Source: Komagataeibacter xylinus (lineage in GTDB: Bacteria > Pseudomonadota > Alphaproteobacteria > Acetobacterales > Acetobacteraceae). Taken from it: a stretch of DNA of 64,000 bases. Shown piece by piece: positions 1 to 7,592 of this stretch. The translations under genes were made by a program, and so were the position numbers. Location of the stretch: contig NZ_QQBI01000001.1 of the NCBI RefSeq assembly GCF_004302915.1, positions 1 to 64,000 of the forward strand, written 5' to 3'. The notes beneath the pieces were generated by a model. That model saw only the letters and a list, made by a program, of their open reading frames with translations. It was not told the DNA's origin and did no database searches. Positions within the stretch are counted from its first letter, which is position 1. Every line of letters starts with the position of its first letter.

Positions 1-407
1 ATCATCCCTAAAGACAACAATCGCGCCGCCAGCATATCCCTTCCAGATACTCTCTCTATTCTCTTGTCAAAGAACCCTCAACCCAACAGGGCCGAGTAAC
101 CTAGCAAATCCACCAAAGAAGCTCAAGAAGTTTCCTCAGCGCCGCCGGTGATTGGGGATATAGGACCACCATCACATACCGTCAATCAGAAAATCGCAGC
201 AGAAGTGAAAAAACTTGTTCCGACATCCGGGAATACACCCAGAAAATGGCACCAGACTGCGGATTACGGGCCATGAAAAAACAACCGACAAAAAGGGGCT
301 TCCCCCATTCGGGGCATAAATCCTATCCATTTAAGGCAGGCGCAAAGTGACATGTTTTGAGACATACCGCCTCAATCAGTGTCATTCATTGCAAAAAGCA
401 GGGTCTC
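1..407. other. Non-coding left end, no gene seen
   Basis: No frame gives a convincing protein here, and the stretch is visibly richer in A and T than the rest of the window. A short G4/C4 hairpin near 297-318 followed by T residues on the minus strand could be a weak terminator for leftward transcription. The feature to which this region belongs probably lies outside the window. Confidence 0.5.
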
Positions 408-860
408 ATGACGAATCAGTCCCCCAAATCTTCCCTCGTGAGCGAGGTCAATGAGCGCGTTGCCGTGCGCATGACCATCATATTCGGCAGCATCTGGTGT
501 GTTTATGGCTTTCTGGTTTTTTCGCTCATTCCGCTGGCAGCTCCTGCATGGCAGAACACGCTGCTCTATATAAGCAACTGCATCCAGCTCGTTGCCCTGC
601 CTGCACTGATGGTGGGCAACGCGGTTCTGAGCCGGGGAGCAGACCAGCGCGCGGCGGAAGACCATGCGGCGCTGATGGAAATTCTCAATGACGTGCGTGA
701 TGAAGTGACCGAACTGAAAACGGTCATCAATGATCTGACCCGCAAAACGGATGAGGTGGCCCATCGGCCGCCGTCGGAAGTGGTGTCGATTTCCGATGAG
801 GCTGTTATCAACGTGACGGATGAGGCGCCGCATACCACTCCGCCTGCTCCGGCATCCTGA
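408..860 (+). CDS. Small two-helix membrane protein, function unknown
   Basis: This 150-residue protein has two hydrophobic segments, about residues 22-46 and 50-75, then a charged helix (about 85-115) with coiled-coil character and an acidic, Thr/Pro-rich tail. The topology, a short basic N-terminus before two membrane helices and a cytoplasmic coiled helix, resembles small DUF1003-like membrane proteins, but I cannot assign a family firmly. The ATG at 408 is preferred over upstream in-frame starts because the hydrophobic core follows at a normal distance. It lies 28 nt upstream of the hpxZ-like gene on the same strand, so the two may be cotranscribed. Confidence 0.65.
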   Translation: MTNQSPKSSLVSEVNERVAVRMTIIFGSIWCVYGFLVFSLIPLAAPAWQNTLLYISNCIQLVALPALMVGNAVLSRGADQRAAEDHAALMEILNDVRDEVTELKTVINDLTRKTDEVAHRPPSEVVSISDEAVINVTDEAPHTTPPAPAS

Positions 861-888
861 CCAGTCACATCTATTAAGGGAAAACCGT

Positions 889-1278
889 ATGCCACCGGAA
901 CTGAACCGCCATGAAATCGTAGCGGAGTTGACCGCCATGTCCGACCGCTACGAGCGTGCGCTGGGTGAAAACGACATCCCCGAACTCGATGCCCTGTTCT
1001 ATCACGGGCCTGAAACGGTGCGGTATGGCGTGGGCGAGACGCTTTATGGGTATGACGAAATCGCCGCCTTCCGCCGCAACCGCACGGGTGGCTCGCCGCC
1101 ACGCGACGTGCTGCGCCGGCACATTACCGCCATTGGCGCGGACCTGGGCACGGTTGACCTGGAATTCCGCCGCCACGGCAGCGAACGCATCGGGCGGCAG
1201 AGCCAGACATGGGTGCGCATGCCCGATGGCTGGAAGATCATCGCGGCGCACGTTTCCCTCATGGCGGATATTTCCTGA
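889..1278 (+). CDS. hpxZ: HpxZ/AtzH-like DUF3225 protein (SnoaL/NTF2 fold)
   Basis: The 129-residue protein matches the DUF3225 family (HpxZ, AtzH-like) in length and pattern: an N-terminal helix ending near ALGENDIPELDALF, a central RYGVGETLYGYDEIAAFR segment, and a C-terminal WVRMPDGWKIIAAHVS strand typical of NTF2-like folds. HpxZ proteins accompany the HpxW, HpxX and HpxY enzymes of oxalurate and oxamate breakdown. Those partners are present in this window but about 47 kb away, so this copy is physically detached from its operon. An AAGGG ribosome site ends about 8 nt before the ATG. It converges with thiM, leaving one base between the two coding regions. Confidence 0.72.
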   Translation: MPPELNRHEIVAELTAMSDRYERALGENDIPELDALFYHGPETVRYGVGETLYGYDEIAAFRRNRTGGSPPRDVLRRHITAIGADLGTVDLEFRRHGSERIGRQSQTWVRMPDGWKIIAAHVSLMADIS

Positions 1279-1279
1279 T

Positions 1280-2104
1280 TTAATCGTCTGCTACGCCCTG
1301 AAGCTGCGCCAGGGCATCGACAAACCCCGTGGCGAAGGAGGCCGGCCCCTGCGCTGGCCCGGCTGCTTTTTCAGCCGCGCGGGCATACAGGGCATGCACG
1401 GCTGCAACCGTTATCAGCCGCTCATCCGGCCGGGGCGTTACCGCAAGCCCTGCTGCAATCAGGCCGCCGAGGGCGCAGCCTGCGCCGGTTACGGCTGTCA
1501 ACCAACGATGCCCGCCTGGTATGATGATCTGCGCGCCGTCAGGGGAAAGGACATGATCCTCCGGCCCGCTGATGGCCACAATCGCGCCCAGCCTGCGCGC
1601 CAGCTCCTGCCCCAGCGGCACGGCCTGCGCGATCGAGGCCGTTGTTTCCACCCCGCGCGCGGTGGCAGCGCCACCTGCCAGGGCCATGACCTCGCTGGCA
1701 TTGCCACGAATGACAGTGGGCCTGCGCGCCGCCATGGTGCGAATAATATCATCATATTCCGCAACACCCGCCCCCATGGCGACGGGATCGAGCACCCATG
1801 GCACGTCTGCCGCATTGGCGGCATCGATTGCCGCGAGCATGTCGTGCCCTGTCGTATTGATCAGCCCCGCCGCGTTCACCCATAGCCCACCGGCATGCGC
1901 CCCGAAGCCGGCAGGCCAGCCGGGCGCCGCCCCGATGGCGGGGGCGGCACCAGCCGCAAGCAGCACGTTGGCGCTCAGGGTGGCTGCGACATAATTCGTC
2001 AGCCCATAAACAAAAGGTGCCTGCGTGCGAATGCGCCGCAGGACGGGACCACAATCGGGACTGTCATGCTGCATGCGGCGCGGGGCACATGTTACAGGAT
2101 GCAT
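1280..2104 (-). CDS. thiM: Hydroxyethylthiazole kinase
   Basis: ThiM phosphorylates 4-methyl-5-(2-hydroxyethyl)thiazole, salvaging the thiazole half of thiamine. The 274-residue product shows the family N-terminus with GLTNYVAATLSANVLLAAGA, the WVLDPVAMGAG segment, the IRGNASEVMALAG motif and the C-terminal VTGAGCALGGL loop holding the anion hole and catalytic Cys. The start at 2104 is chosen because a GGAAGG ribosome site sits about 9 nt upstream; in-frame starts further out lack one. I looked for a TPP riboswitch in the leader and did not find its conserved core. thiL, a later step of the same cofactor pathway, lies at 8.9-9.9 kb. Confidence 0.9.
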   Translation of the reverse strand: MHPVTCAPRRMQHDSPDCGPVLRRIRTQAPFVYGLTNYVAATLSANVLLAAGAAPAIGAAPGWPAGFGAHAGGLWVNAAGLINTTGHDMLAAIDAANAADVPWVLDPVAMGAGVAEYDDIIRTMAARRPTVIRGNASEVMALAGGAATARGVETTASIAQAVPLGQELARRLGAIVAISGPEDHVLSPDGAQIIIPGGHRWLTAVTGAGCALGGLIAAGLAVTPRPDERLITVAAVHALYARAAEKAAGPAQGPASFATGFVDALAQLQGVADD

Positions 2105-2272
2105 CGGTATGTTTCCTTCCCTTCCTGTCATGCAGGCAGAGGGCATGAAACAGACAGGGGTTGCCTTTTGATGATAATCAACTGAAAAACAAAGGACGAA
2201 GCCGGTCAACCATGCCGGAGCCCAGTGACGACCTTCATGCTCCCAGCCAGCCTATCGTAACAGGAACATATC

Positions 2273-2770
2273 GTGCGCCCAGTTCTTCTTTCCGCCCCTG
2301 TCCTTCTTGCAGCAGGACTACTGGCCGCCCCCTCCGCCCAGGCGGCTGACGCGCTGGGCCAGCCAACGGCTTCGCTCTGCTTTCGCCTGCATGACGCGGC
2401 CCTTGCCGGCGGTTATTCATGGGGCAAGGGGCGGCTTTATTTTGGCGGCCATTCCTACCCGGTCAAGATCACGGGCGGTGGCGCCGTGGGAATCGGTTAC
2501 AGCACGCTACGGGGCGAAGGAAAGGTCTATAACCTTGCCCGCCTGTCCGACATCAACGGCACGTACTGGTCGGTGCGGGCCGAAGGCACGATTGGCCGGG
2601 GCCGCAACGTGACGGTGCTTGATAACAACCACGGCGTTGACATCAAGGCGAGCATGCGCACGAGTGGGGCGCATCTGGCGGCTGCCGTCATGCGCCTGAC
2701 CCTGAAGGTCAATCCCGGTGGCGAGCGGGCCGAGGCCATGCCCGCGGCCTGCAGCTTCCCCATCCGCTAG
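2273..2770 (+). CDS. Secreted hypothetical protein
   Basis: The 165-residue product begins with a clear Sec signal peptide: hydrophobic core at about residues 4-18 and an Ala-x-Ala cleavage site (SAQA) near residue 24. The mature part is glycine-rich and looks all-beta, with alternating segments such as YSWGKGRLYFGGHSYPVKI and VTVLDNNHGVDIKA. I do not recognise the family. The start is a GTG preceded by an AGGAAC ribosome site, and the signal peptide begins directly after it. The gene stands alone, divergent from thiM, and converges on the ThDP enzyme downstream with a hairpin in the gap. Confidence 0.7.
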   Translation: MRPVLLSAPVLLAAGLLAAPSAQAADALGQPTASLCFRLHDAALAGGYSWGKGRLYFGGHSYPVKITGGGAVGIGYSTLRGEGKVYNLARLSDINGTYWSVRAEGTIGRGRNVTVLDNNHGVDIKASMRTSGAHLAAAVMRLTLKVNPGGERAEAMPAACSFPIR

Positions 2771-2773
2771 ATG

Positions 2774-2806
2774 TTTTGGGGCGCCTTTTTTCAAAAGCGC
2801 CCCCAA
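2774..2806. terminator. Bidirectional hairpin between convergent genes
   Basis: An imperfect inverted repeat (TTGGGGCGC against GCGCCCCCAA) with a T/A-rich loop fills the 40-bp gap between two converging genes. It resembles the shorter members of the palindromic repeat family found at other gene ends in this window. Confidence 0.5.
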
Positions 2807-2810
2807 TCCG

Positions 2811-4511
2811 CTAGAGCGTACTGATCACGATCTCGACGAGGTTGGGCCGCCCCGATGCCATCGCGGCCTCAATGGCCGGAGCAATATCGGCAGCCCGCGT
2901 GATCTGCCGGGCCTCCAGCCCGTATGAAGTCGCCATCGCCTGATAATCAATGGGCGGATCGCACAGATCCATCGCCAGGAAATTCCCCTGCCGGGCCGAG
3001 ACATAATGGGTCTGCCCGCGCATGAAGCCCTTGAGCACGTTATATTCGCGGTTGTTCATCACAACGAATGTCACGGGCAGCTGCTCATGCGCTGCGGTCC
3101 AGATCGCCTGCGGGGAATAAAGGGCCGCGCCATCGCCCACCAGGCAGACCACCGGCTCGCGCCCCAGCCCGAGCGAGGCCCCGACCGCAGCCGGCATGCC
3201 CCAGCCCAGCGCGCCGCCACGCAGGAAGGAATACTGAGCTGCCCAGTCGCTGTTGAGGAACATGCGCGTATAGGACGACGTGGCGATCGCCTCATCCACA
3301 ATGGCAACCTGTGGCCCAATGGCGCGCACGGCCTCGTGGGCGGCAACGCATGGGGCAATGACCGCATCATCCTGGTGGGCCGCCACCAGCGCCTCGGCCT
3401 CGAGGCGCCTGTGGGCACGGGCGGCCACGACTTTTTCACGGGCGGCGACATGGGCTTTGCGGCGCGGTTCGGTCTCGTGCTGCAACAGCGGCAACAGCAC
3501 ATCGAGCGAGGCGCGGATATTGCCCACGAGGGAGAGCGGCGTCTGGAACGTGCGGCCAAGGTCACGCGCATCGGCCGAGACCTGATAGACCGCGCAGCCC
3601 GGCGGCACGGGCGAGCCCTCGGAATAGAGGATGGTGATGAGCGACTTGCCGCCCAGCGCGAAGATCGCATCATAATCCGCAAGGCGGGTGGCGATATCGG
3701 TAGCGCGCGTGGGCATGTTGCCTGCCCAGAGCGGGCACGACGTGGCGAACGGAATGCGCGAGGGCCATGACGCGCCATAAACCGGCGCGCCCAGCATGTC
3801 GGCCACGGCGGCGACCTGTGCCGCGGCATCCGCCCCATGCACCTCATCGCCCGCGATGATGGCCAGCCGCCCCGGCGCAATGCCCGCCAGCGCGCGGGCC
3901 AGTTCGGGCAGGCCGCCTGCTATGGCCTCGCGGTTGATGACAGAGGGGCTGCCAATGTCGATATCGCTGGCCTCCTCCATCACATCCATGGGCAGCGACA
4001 GGAAAACCGGCCCTGACGGCGCTGCCATCGAATCGTTGAAGGCCCGGCGCACCAGCACGGGCAACTGGTCGGCATGCAGCACTTCCTGCGCCCATTTCAC
4101 GGCCGGGGTGGCGATGCTGACCAGATCGCCAAACAGCAGCGGGTCGGAAATGGTATGCCGCGAATCCTGCTGGCCCGCCGTCACCACCAGCGGTGTCTGC
4201 GATACGCTGGCATTGAGCAGGTTGCCCATGCCATGCCCCAGCCCGCCCGCCGTGTGCAGGTTGAGAAAGCCGGGGCGGCCTGCCGCCTGCGCATAGCCAT
4301 CGGCCATGGCCACCACGCTCGCCTCCTGCAGGGCCAGGATGTATTTCAGGTCCGGGCGGCGCTGCAGGGCATCGATCAGGGGGAGTTCCGTCGTGCCGGG
4401 ATTGCCAAAGATATAGCGGACCCCTTCACTTTCCAGAATTTCCAGAAGGATGTCGGCGCCGCGCCGCCCGCCTGTTCCCCTTGCCGCGACCTCAAGCGGT
4501 GTAATGGCCAT
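2811..4511 (-). CDS. ThDP-dependent decarboxylase, benzoylformate decarboxylase-like
   Basis: The 566-residue protein is a thiamine-diphosphate enzyme of the acetolactate synthase/benzoylformate decarboxylase superfamily. The N-terminal pyrimidine-binding domain has the activating Glu in LALQEASVVAMADGYAQ and a His in NLHTAGGLGHGMGN. The C-terminal domain has the cofactor motif from GDGAALYSPQ to VVMNN. It resembles MdlC-type decarboxylases more than IlvB, and no small-subunit gene is adjacent. The substrate is unknown; a 2-oxo acid is likely. AGGGA sits about 5 nt before the ATG. The Fur box 95 nt upstream could place it under iron control, which would be unusual for this family. Confidence 0.8.
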   Translation of the reverse strand: MAITPLEVAARGTGGRRGADILLEILESEGVRYIFGNPGTTELPLIDALQRRPDLKYILALQEASVVAMADGYAQAAGRPGFLNLHTAGGLGHGMGNLLNASVSQTPLVVTAGQQDSRHTISDPLLFGDLVSIATPAVKWAQEVLHADQLPVLVRRAFNDSMAAPSGPVFLSLPMDVMEEASDIDIGSPSVINREAIAGGLPELARALAGIAPGRLAIIAGDEVHGADAAAQVAAVADMLGAPVYGASWPSRIPFATSCPLWAGNMPTRATDIATRLADYDAIFALGGKSLITILYSEGSPVPPGCAVYQVSADARDLGRTFQTPLSLVGNIRASLDVLLPLLQHETEPRRKAHVAAREKVVAARAHRRLEAEALVAAHQDDAVIAPCVAAHEAVRAIGPQVAIVDEAIATSSYTRMFLNSDWAAQYSFLRGGALGWGMPAAVGASLGLGREPVVCLVGDGAALYSPQAIWTAAHEQLPVTFVVMNNREYNVLKGFMRGQTHYVSARQGNFLAMDLCDPPIDYQAMATSYGLEARQITRAADIAPAIEAAMASGRPNLVEIVISTL

Positions 4512-4605
4512 GCTGTTCCCTGCCTGCTTTGAAGGTGTGGGTCATGGCAACACGTTTTGGGGTGCGGGTCCAGCAGCAGCGGGTGAAGCTGGCGTCAATT
4601 TTTAT

Positions 4606-4636
4606 CTTGATAATGATAGTGATTATCATTATCAAG
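4606..4636. promoter_or_regulatory. Fur box overlapping a promoter
   Basis: This 31-bp interrupted palindrome, with arms CTTGATAATGATA and TATCATTATCAAG, closely matches the classical Fur operator of repeated GATAAT units. Only the central positions break symmetry. Reading rightward it contains TTGATA (4607-4612), a 17-bp spacer and TATCAA (4630-4635), a plausible sigma-70 promoter that bound Fur would block. Because the site is nearly symmetric, a similar promoter reads leftward toward the ThDP enzyme at 4511. Fur recognition of GATAAT arrays is established; binding here is inferred. Confidence 0.8.
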
Positions 4637-4640
4637 AATG

Positions 4641-4739
4641 CAACCCGTGGGTCACCCGACAGAATCCCAACCGTCGATTTCCCAACCCTTCCCACGGAAA
4701 CTTGCGGCATCACCTGCACCCGGGTGATGCCGTTTTTTT
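4641..4739 (+). ncRNA. Candidate iron-responsive small RNA
   Basis: A transcript starting about 6 nt after the promoter element in the Fur box would run some 99 nt to the terminator at 4705-4739 and has no credible reading frame. It would fold into a 7-bp stem (CCGTGGG at 4645-4651 with CCCACGG at 4691-4697) closing a C-rich loop containing ATCCCAACC and TTCCCAACCC, followed by the terminator hairpin. C-rich single-stranded loops that pair with Shine-Dalgarno sequences are a known design of alphaproteobacterial sRNAs, and RyhB-type iron sRNAs are of similar size. The start point is inferred; I did not recognise a named family. Confidence 0.55.
4705..4739 (+). terminator. Strong intrinsic terminator
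   Basis: Perfect 10-bp arms (CGGCATCACC and GGTGATGCCG) with an 8-nt loop are followed at once by seven T residues. No protein gene ends just upstream on this strand, which is the main reason to suspect a short RNA between this site and the Fur box. Confidence 0.88.
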
Positions 4740-4795
4740 ATGGGAAGGCGGCACCGGCATACATCATGTGATTGACCACCCGCCGCAACGCGAAG

Positions 4796-5290
4796 ATGAT
4801 ACACCCTTACGCGATCATGAAAGTACGCCCCTTGCCTGCCGACAGTCCCGCGCCCCTGACTGCCCAGACAACCGCCCATGGCACGCAGGCGGATCATGAC
4901 CCGGCACTTCCCCCCCTTATCGAGACCCTGCGCCATGATGGCATCATTACCGCCCGCCAGGTCGCGGCGGCTCGGTTCTGGGCCACGGATTACCGCATTG
5001 GCGTGATGGGGCTTGAAGACCCGCTGTTTGACCGGACATCGCTCGGCCTGTCGCGCCGCCCGCTCAACGGGCGGAGCGGATCGATCAACCGGTACCGGCA
5101 TATCCATGACATCATCGGGACGCGTTACGAGCGCGTGCTCATCGCCGCCATGATCGATCACCGCCCCCTGCCAGAACTCGCCCGCCATGCCCGCCATGAT
5201 CCCAAGCACATGGGGCAGGTTCTCGCCCTGCTGCTTGATTTCCTGACCCGGCATTACGATGCCATGCCCGGCCATCTGTGGCGCGGCTGA
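4796..5290 (+). CDS. Hypothetical protein, DUF6456-like C-terminus
   Basis: The predicted 164-residue protein is soluble and rich in Arg, His and Ala. Its C-terminal half runs from ITARQVAAARFWATDYRIG to LALLLDFLTRHYDA. This resembles the C-terminal module of alphaproteobacterial DUF6456 proteins, which usually follow a helix-turn-helix, but the similarity is judged by eye and no HTH is obvious. The start is uncertain: TTG 4772, ATG 4796 and ATG 4817 are all possible and none has a good ribosome site. It lies just beyond the sRNA terminator and converges with glk. Confidence 0.5.
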   Translation: MIHPYAIMKVRPLPADSPAPLTAQTTAHGTQADHDPALPPLIETLRHDGIITARQVAAARFWATDYRIGVMGLEDPLFDRTSLGLSRRPLNGRSGSINRYRHIHDIIGTRYERVLIAAMIDHRPLPELARHARHDPKHMGQVLALLLDFLTRHYDAMPGHLWRG

Positions 5291-5323
5291 AGCTGGTGGC
5301 AGCGCGGACTTCAGCCAATCCTT

Positions 5324-5358
5324 AAAAAAATGCCGCCCTTTTTGCAAAGAGGCGGCAT
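5324..5358 (-). terminator. Intrinsic terminator of glk
   Basis: On the minus strand, ATGCCGCC and GGCGGCAT arms close a 13-nt loop and are followed by seven T residues, about 50 nt past the glk stop. The GCCGCC...GGCGGC core and the nearby CTTTTATTCT string are shared with the dispersed palindromic repeats of this window. Confidence 0.8.
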
Positions 5359-5408
5359 CGGGATGCTTTTATTCTTTTTTATCAGTCAGCCATTGTCCAA
5401 ACCGGCTT

Positions 5409-6383
5409 TCAGTCCTGGCGGTAAGCCTCGGCAAAGGCCGCGGCCGCACCCAGCAGGCCGGGCTGCGGGTAGGTGATCAGCTTCACCGGCATTTCCGACA
5501 TCATGCCCTCGAACCGGCCCTTCGCCACGAAGCGTTCGGCAAAGCCGGAATTGGGCAGGTGCTTGGCCAGCCGCAGCCCAAGGCCGCCAGCAATCACCAC
5601 CGCGCTGCCGCCCTGTGCCAGCGCAAGGTCGCCCGCCACGGTGCCCAGGCTGAGGCAGAACCGCTCGAGGGCCGCCGCCGCCACGGGGTCGGAGCCTTCC
5701 AGCGCCATGGTCCACAGGGCCTTGTCATCACGCGCCTTGACCGAGAGTTCCCCCATCTCGGCAATCGCCTCATACAGGTTCAGCAGGCCCGGCCCGGACA
5801 CCACGCGCTCGACCGACACGCGGCGGTAACGGCGGCGCAGCACGGTCAGGATCCGGTCTTCCAACTGGTCGAGCGGCGAGAAGTCGATATGGCCGCCCTC
5901 GGTCTCGCACACGAAGTAACCATTCTTGCGCCGCACGATGTAAGCCGAGCCCAGCCCCGTGCCCGGCCCCACCACTGTGGTCACACCCTGCTCGGGCAGC
6001 GGAACGTCAGGCCCGCAGATATGCTGGAGGCTGTCCGCCCCCACCTGCGCCACGGCATGGGCCACGGCACCGAAGTCATTGACCGGGATCAGTTCATCCA
6101 CCCCCAACTTGACCGGCAGCCACGCGGGCTGGATCACCCACGGGTTATTGGTCAGCTTGAGGATATCGCCCTTGATCGGGCATGCCACGGCAATGCCGGC
6201 CGCCTTGGGCAACGGGCGGTTGACCACGCGCGCGAAGGCTTCCCATGCCAGCTGCAGGCTGGCGTGGTCGGCGCATTTCAGGGTCGTGGCCTCCCCCAGT
6301 GTGACGACACGCCCCTGGTCCACCTGGGCAATGGCGAACCGCGCATGGGTTCCGCCAATGTCAACTGCTACGATCTCTTTCAT
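5409..6383 (-). CDS. glk: Glucokinase
   Basis: Glk phosphorylates glucose with ATP in the cytoplasm, feeding the pentose phosphate and Entner-Doudoroff routes. The 324-residue product has the expected length of the E. coli-type glucokinase family, the N-terminal phosphate loop VAVDIGGTHARFAIAQ, the VNDFGAVAHAV segment with the likely catalytic Asp, VGPGTGLGSAYI, ETEGGHIDFSP for sugar binding, and the VIAGGLGLRL adenosine motif near the C-terminus. It stands alone with its own terminator downstream. The 255 bp before the next gene hold no other feature that I can see. Confidence 0.93.
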   Translation of the reverse strand: MKEIVAVDIGGTHARFAIAQVDQGRVVTLGEATTLKCADHASLQLAWEAFARVVNRPLPKAAGIAVACPIKGDILKLTNNPWVIQPAWLPVKLGVDELIPVNDFGAVAHAVAQVGADSLQHICGPDVPLPEQGVTTVVGPGTGLGSAYIVRRKNGYFVCETEGGHIDFSPLDQLEDRILTVLRRRYRRVSVERVVSGPGLLNLYEAIAEMGELSVKARDDKALWTMALEGSDPVAAAALERFCLSLGTVAGDLALAQGGSAVVIAGGLGLRLAKHLPNSGFAERFVAKGRFEGMMSEMPVKLITYPQPGLLGAAAAFAEAYRQD

Positions 6384-6638
6384 GTCCGGTCACGCTCCGT
6401 GGCCATACGGCAGCTTGCTGCCCGCATCATTGTAATAAAAATAGCCTGCAAGTGTGCCCGCCCTCGGCATTGCATGCAACAGGCGGATGAATTGAGGCTT
6501 CGCAGACCCGTGGGTTCACATCTCAGGCCTGAAAAGAGACCAGCCGGGTCGGCATTTCATTGATCGAGGTCACAAAATGGCCATAATCGCCACGATCAGG
6601 ACTAAAATACATTTTATAACCCCCGCGCATGGGCGCAA

Positions 6639-7436
6639 TCAGTCCGTCTGGTCCGCCCTGATGGCGGCAAGGATGCGCCGCTTGAGCGGCCACGGCACCA
6701 ATGTGTCGATCAGCCGCAGCACCGAGAACACGAACGGAAAGACCAGATGCGGCTGGTTACGCGCCACCGCGCGCGCAATGCGGCGGGCAGCAGAGGGCGC
6801 GCCCTGCAGGAAGGGCTTGGCCCCCACCACGCGGCGGCTCATGGGCGTATCGACAAACCCCGGCGAGACCAGCGTCACCCCGATGCCCAAGGGGGCGAGG
6901 GCCATCTGCTGGGCCTCGGCAAAGCGCTTGAGCCCAGCCTTGGAGCCGGAATAGGCCGCGGCAAACGGCAGCGCATGAAAGGCCGCGACCGAACTGAGCA
7001 TGACAATATGCCCCCGCCCGCGCGGCACCATGCATTCCGCCGCCGCCGCCGCCATGGCGGAAGGGGTGGCGTAATTGACCAGCCCCAGCCGCAGCACGTC
7101 CTCCGCCTTTTCCACCACCTCATCGCTGCGGCGCATGTCACCCAGTCCGGCAGCGAGGATGGCGATGCCGATGGGGTGGGCCGCATCATCGGCGCGCAGG
7201 GCTGCGATGGCGGCCGCCCCATCCGCCAGGTCAAGCACGCGGGTCTCGACCGCCACGCCGCAACCACGCGCGCGCGTGGCGACCGCCTCAAGCCGCCCCG
7301 CGTCGCGCCCCCACAGCACAAGCGGCCGCTCCTGGGCTGCATAGAGCCATGCCAGTTCCGCTCCTATCCCGCTCGAGGCCCCCGTAATCAGCACATATCG
7401 GCCTTCATCCGTGCGTGATGCAGAGCTTACTGTCAT
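6639..7436 (-). CDS. Short-chain dehydrogenase/reductase
   Basis: This 265-residue classical SDR has the nucleotide-binding TGASSGIGAELA motif near residue 18, an AILAAGLGD segment in place of NNAG, and the catalytic Ser-Tyr-Lys set: Ser in VMLSSVAAF and YSGSK. The C-terminal 40 residues are hydrophobic and basic (PHLVFPFVFSVLRLIDTLVP), suggesting membrane association as in SDRs acting on lipids. Substrate cannot be told from sequence. It is divergent from the gene at 7593; a doubtful 62-codon frame overlaps its start by ATGA. Confidence 0.82.
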   Translation of the reverse strand: MTVSSASRTDEGRYVLITGASSGIGAELAWLYAAQERPLVLWGRDAGRLEAVATRARGCGVAVETRVLDLADGAAAIAALRADDAAHPIGIAILAAGLGDMRRSDEVVEKAEDVLRLGLVNYATPSAMAAAAAECMVPRGRGHIVMLSSVAAFHALPFAAAYSGSKAGLKRFAEAQQMALAPLGIGVTLVSPGFVDTPMSRRVVGAKPFLQGAPSAARRIARAVARNQPHLVFPFVFSVLRLIDTLVPWPLKRRILAAIRADQTD

Positions 7437-7592
7437 TGTCCATCTTCCTTTTCAGGGTCCATCTGTGCCATGAGCACAACAACAGGACGGACCACCGAAT
7501 CATTTCTTTCAACCCATGCCTGCATAGCCTGCCCCGTTTCGCCACGGAATGAAGGTCGATGCCGGTAATGTTCAGGATGCAACGAACCGGTC

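Noticed and set aside
2105-2272. TPP riboswitch upstream of thiM
   Set aside because: The conserved CTGAGA and ACCTGATC cores are not present on the minus strand.
4450-4899. Open frames running through the Fur box region on the plus strand (including 4529-4771)
   Set aside because: The Fur box would be translated into a run of Ile and Val residues, the frame overlaps the ThDP gene start antisense, and the terminator lies inside it. A regulatory region and small RNA explain the sequence better.
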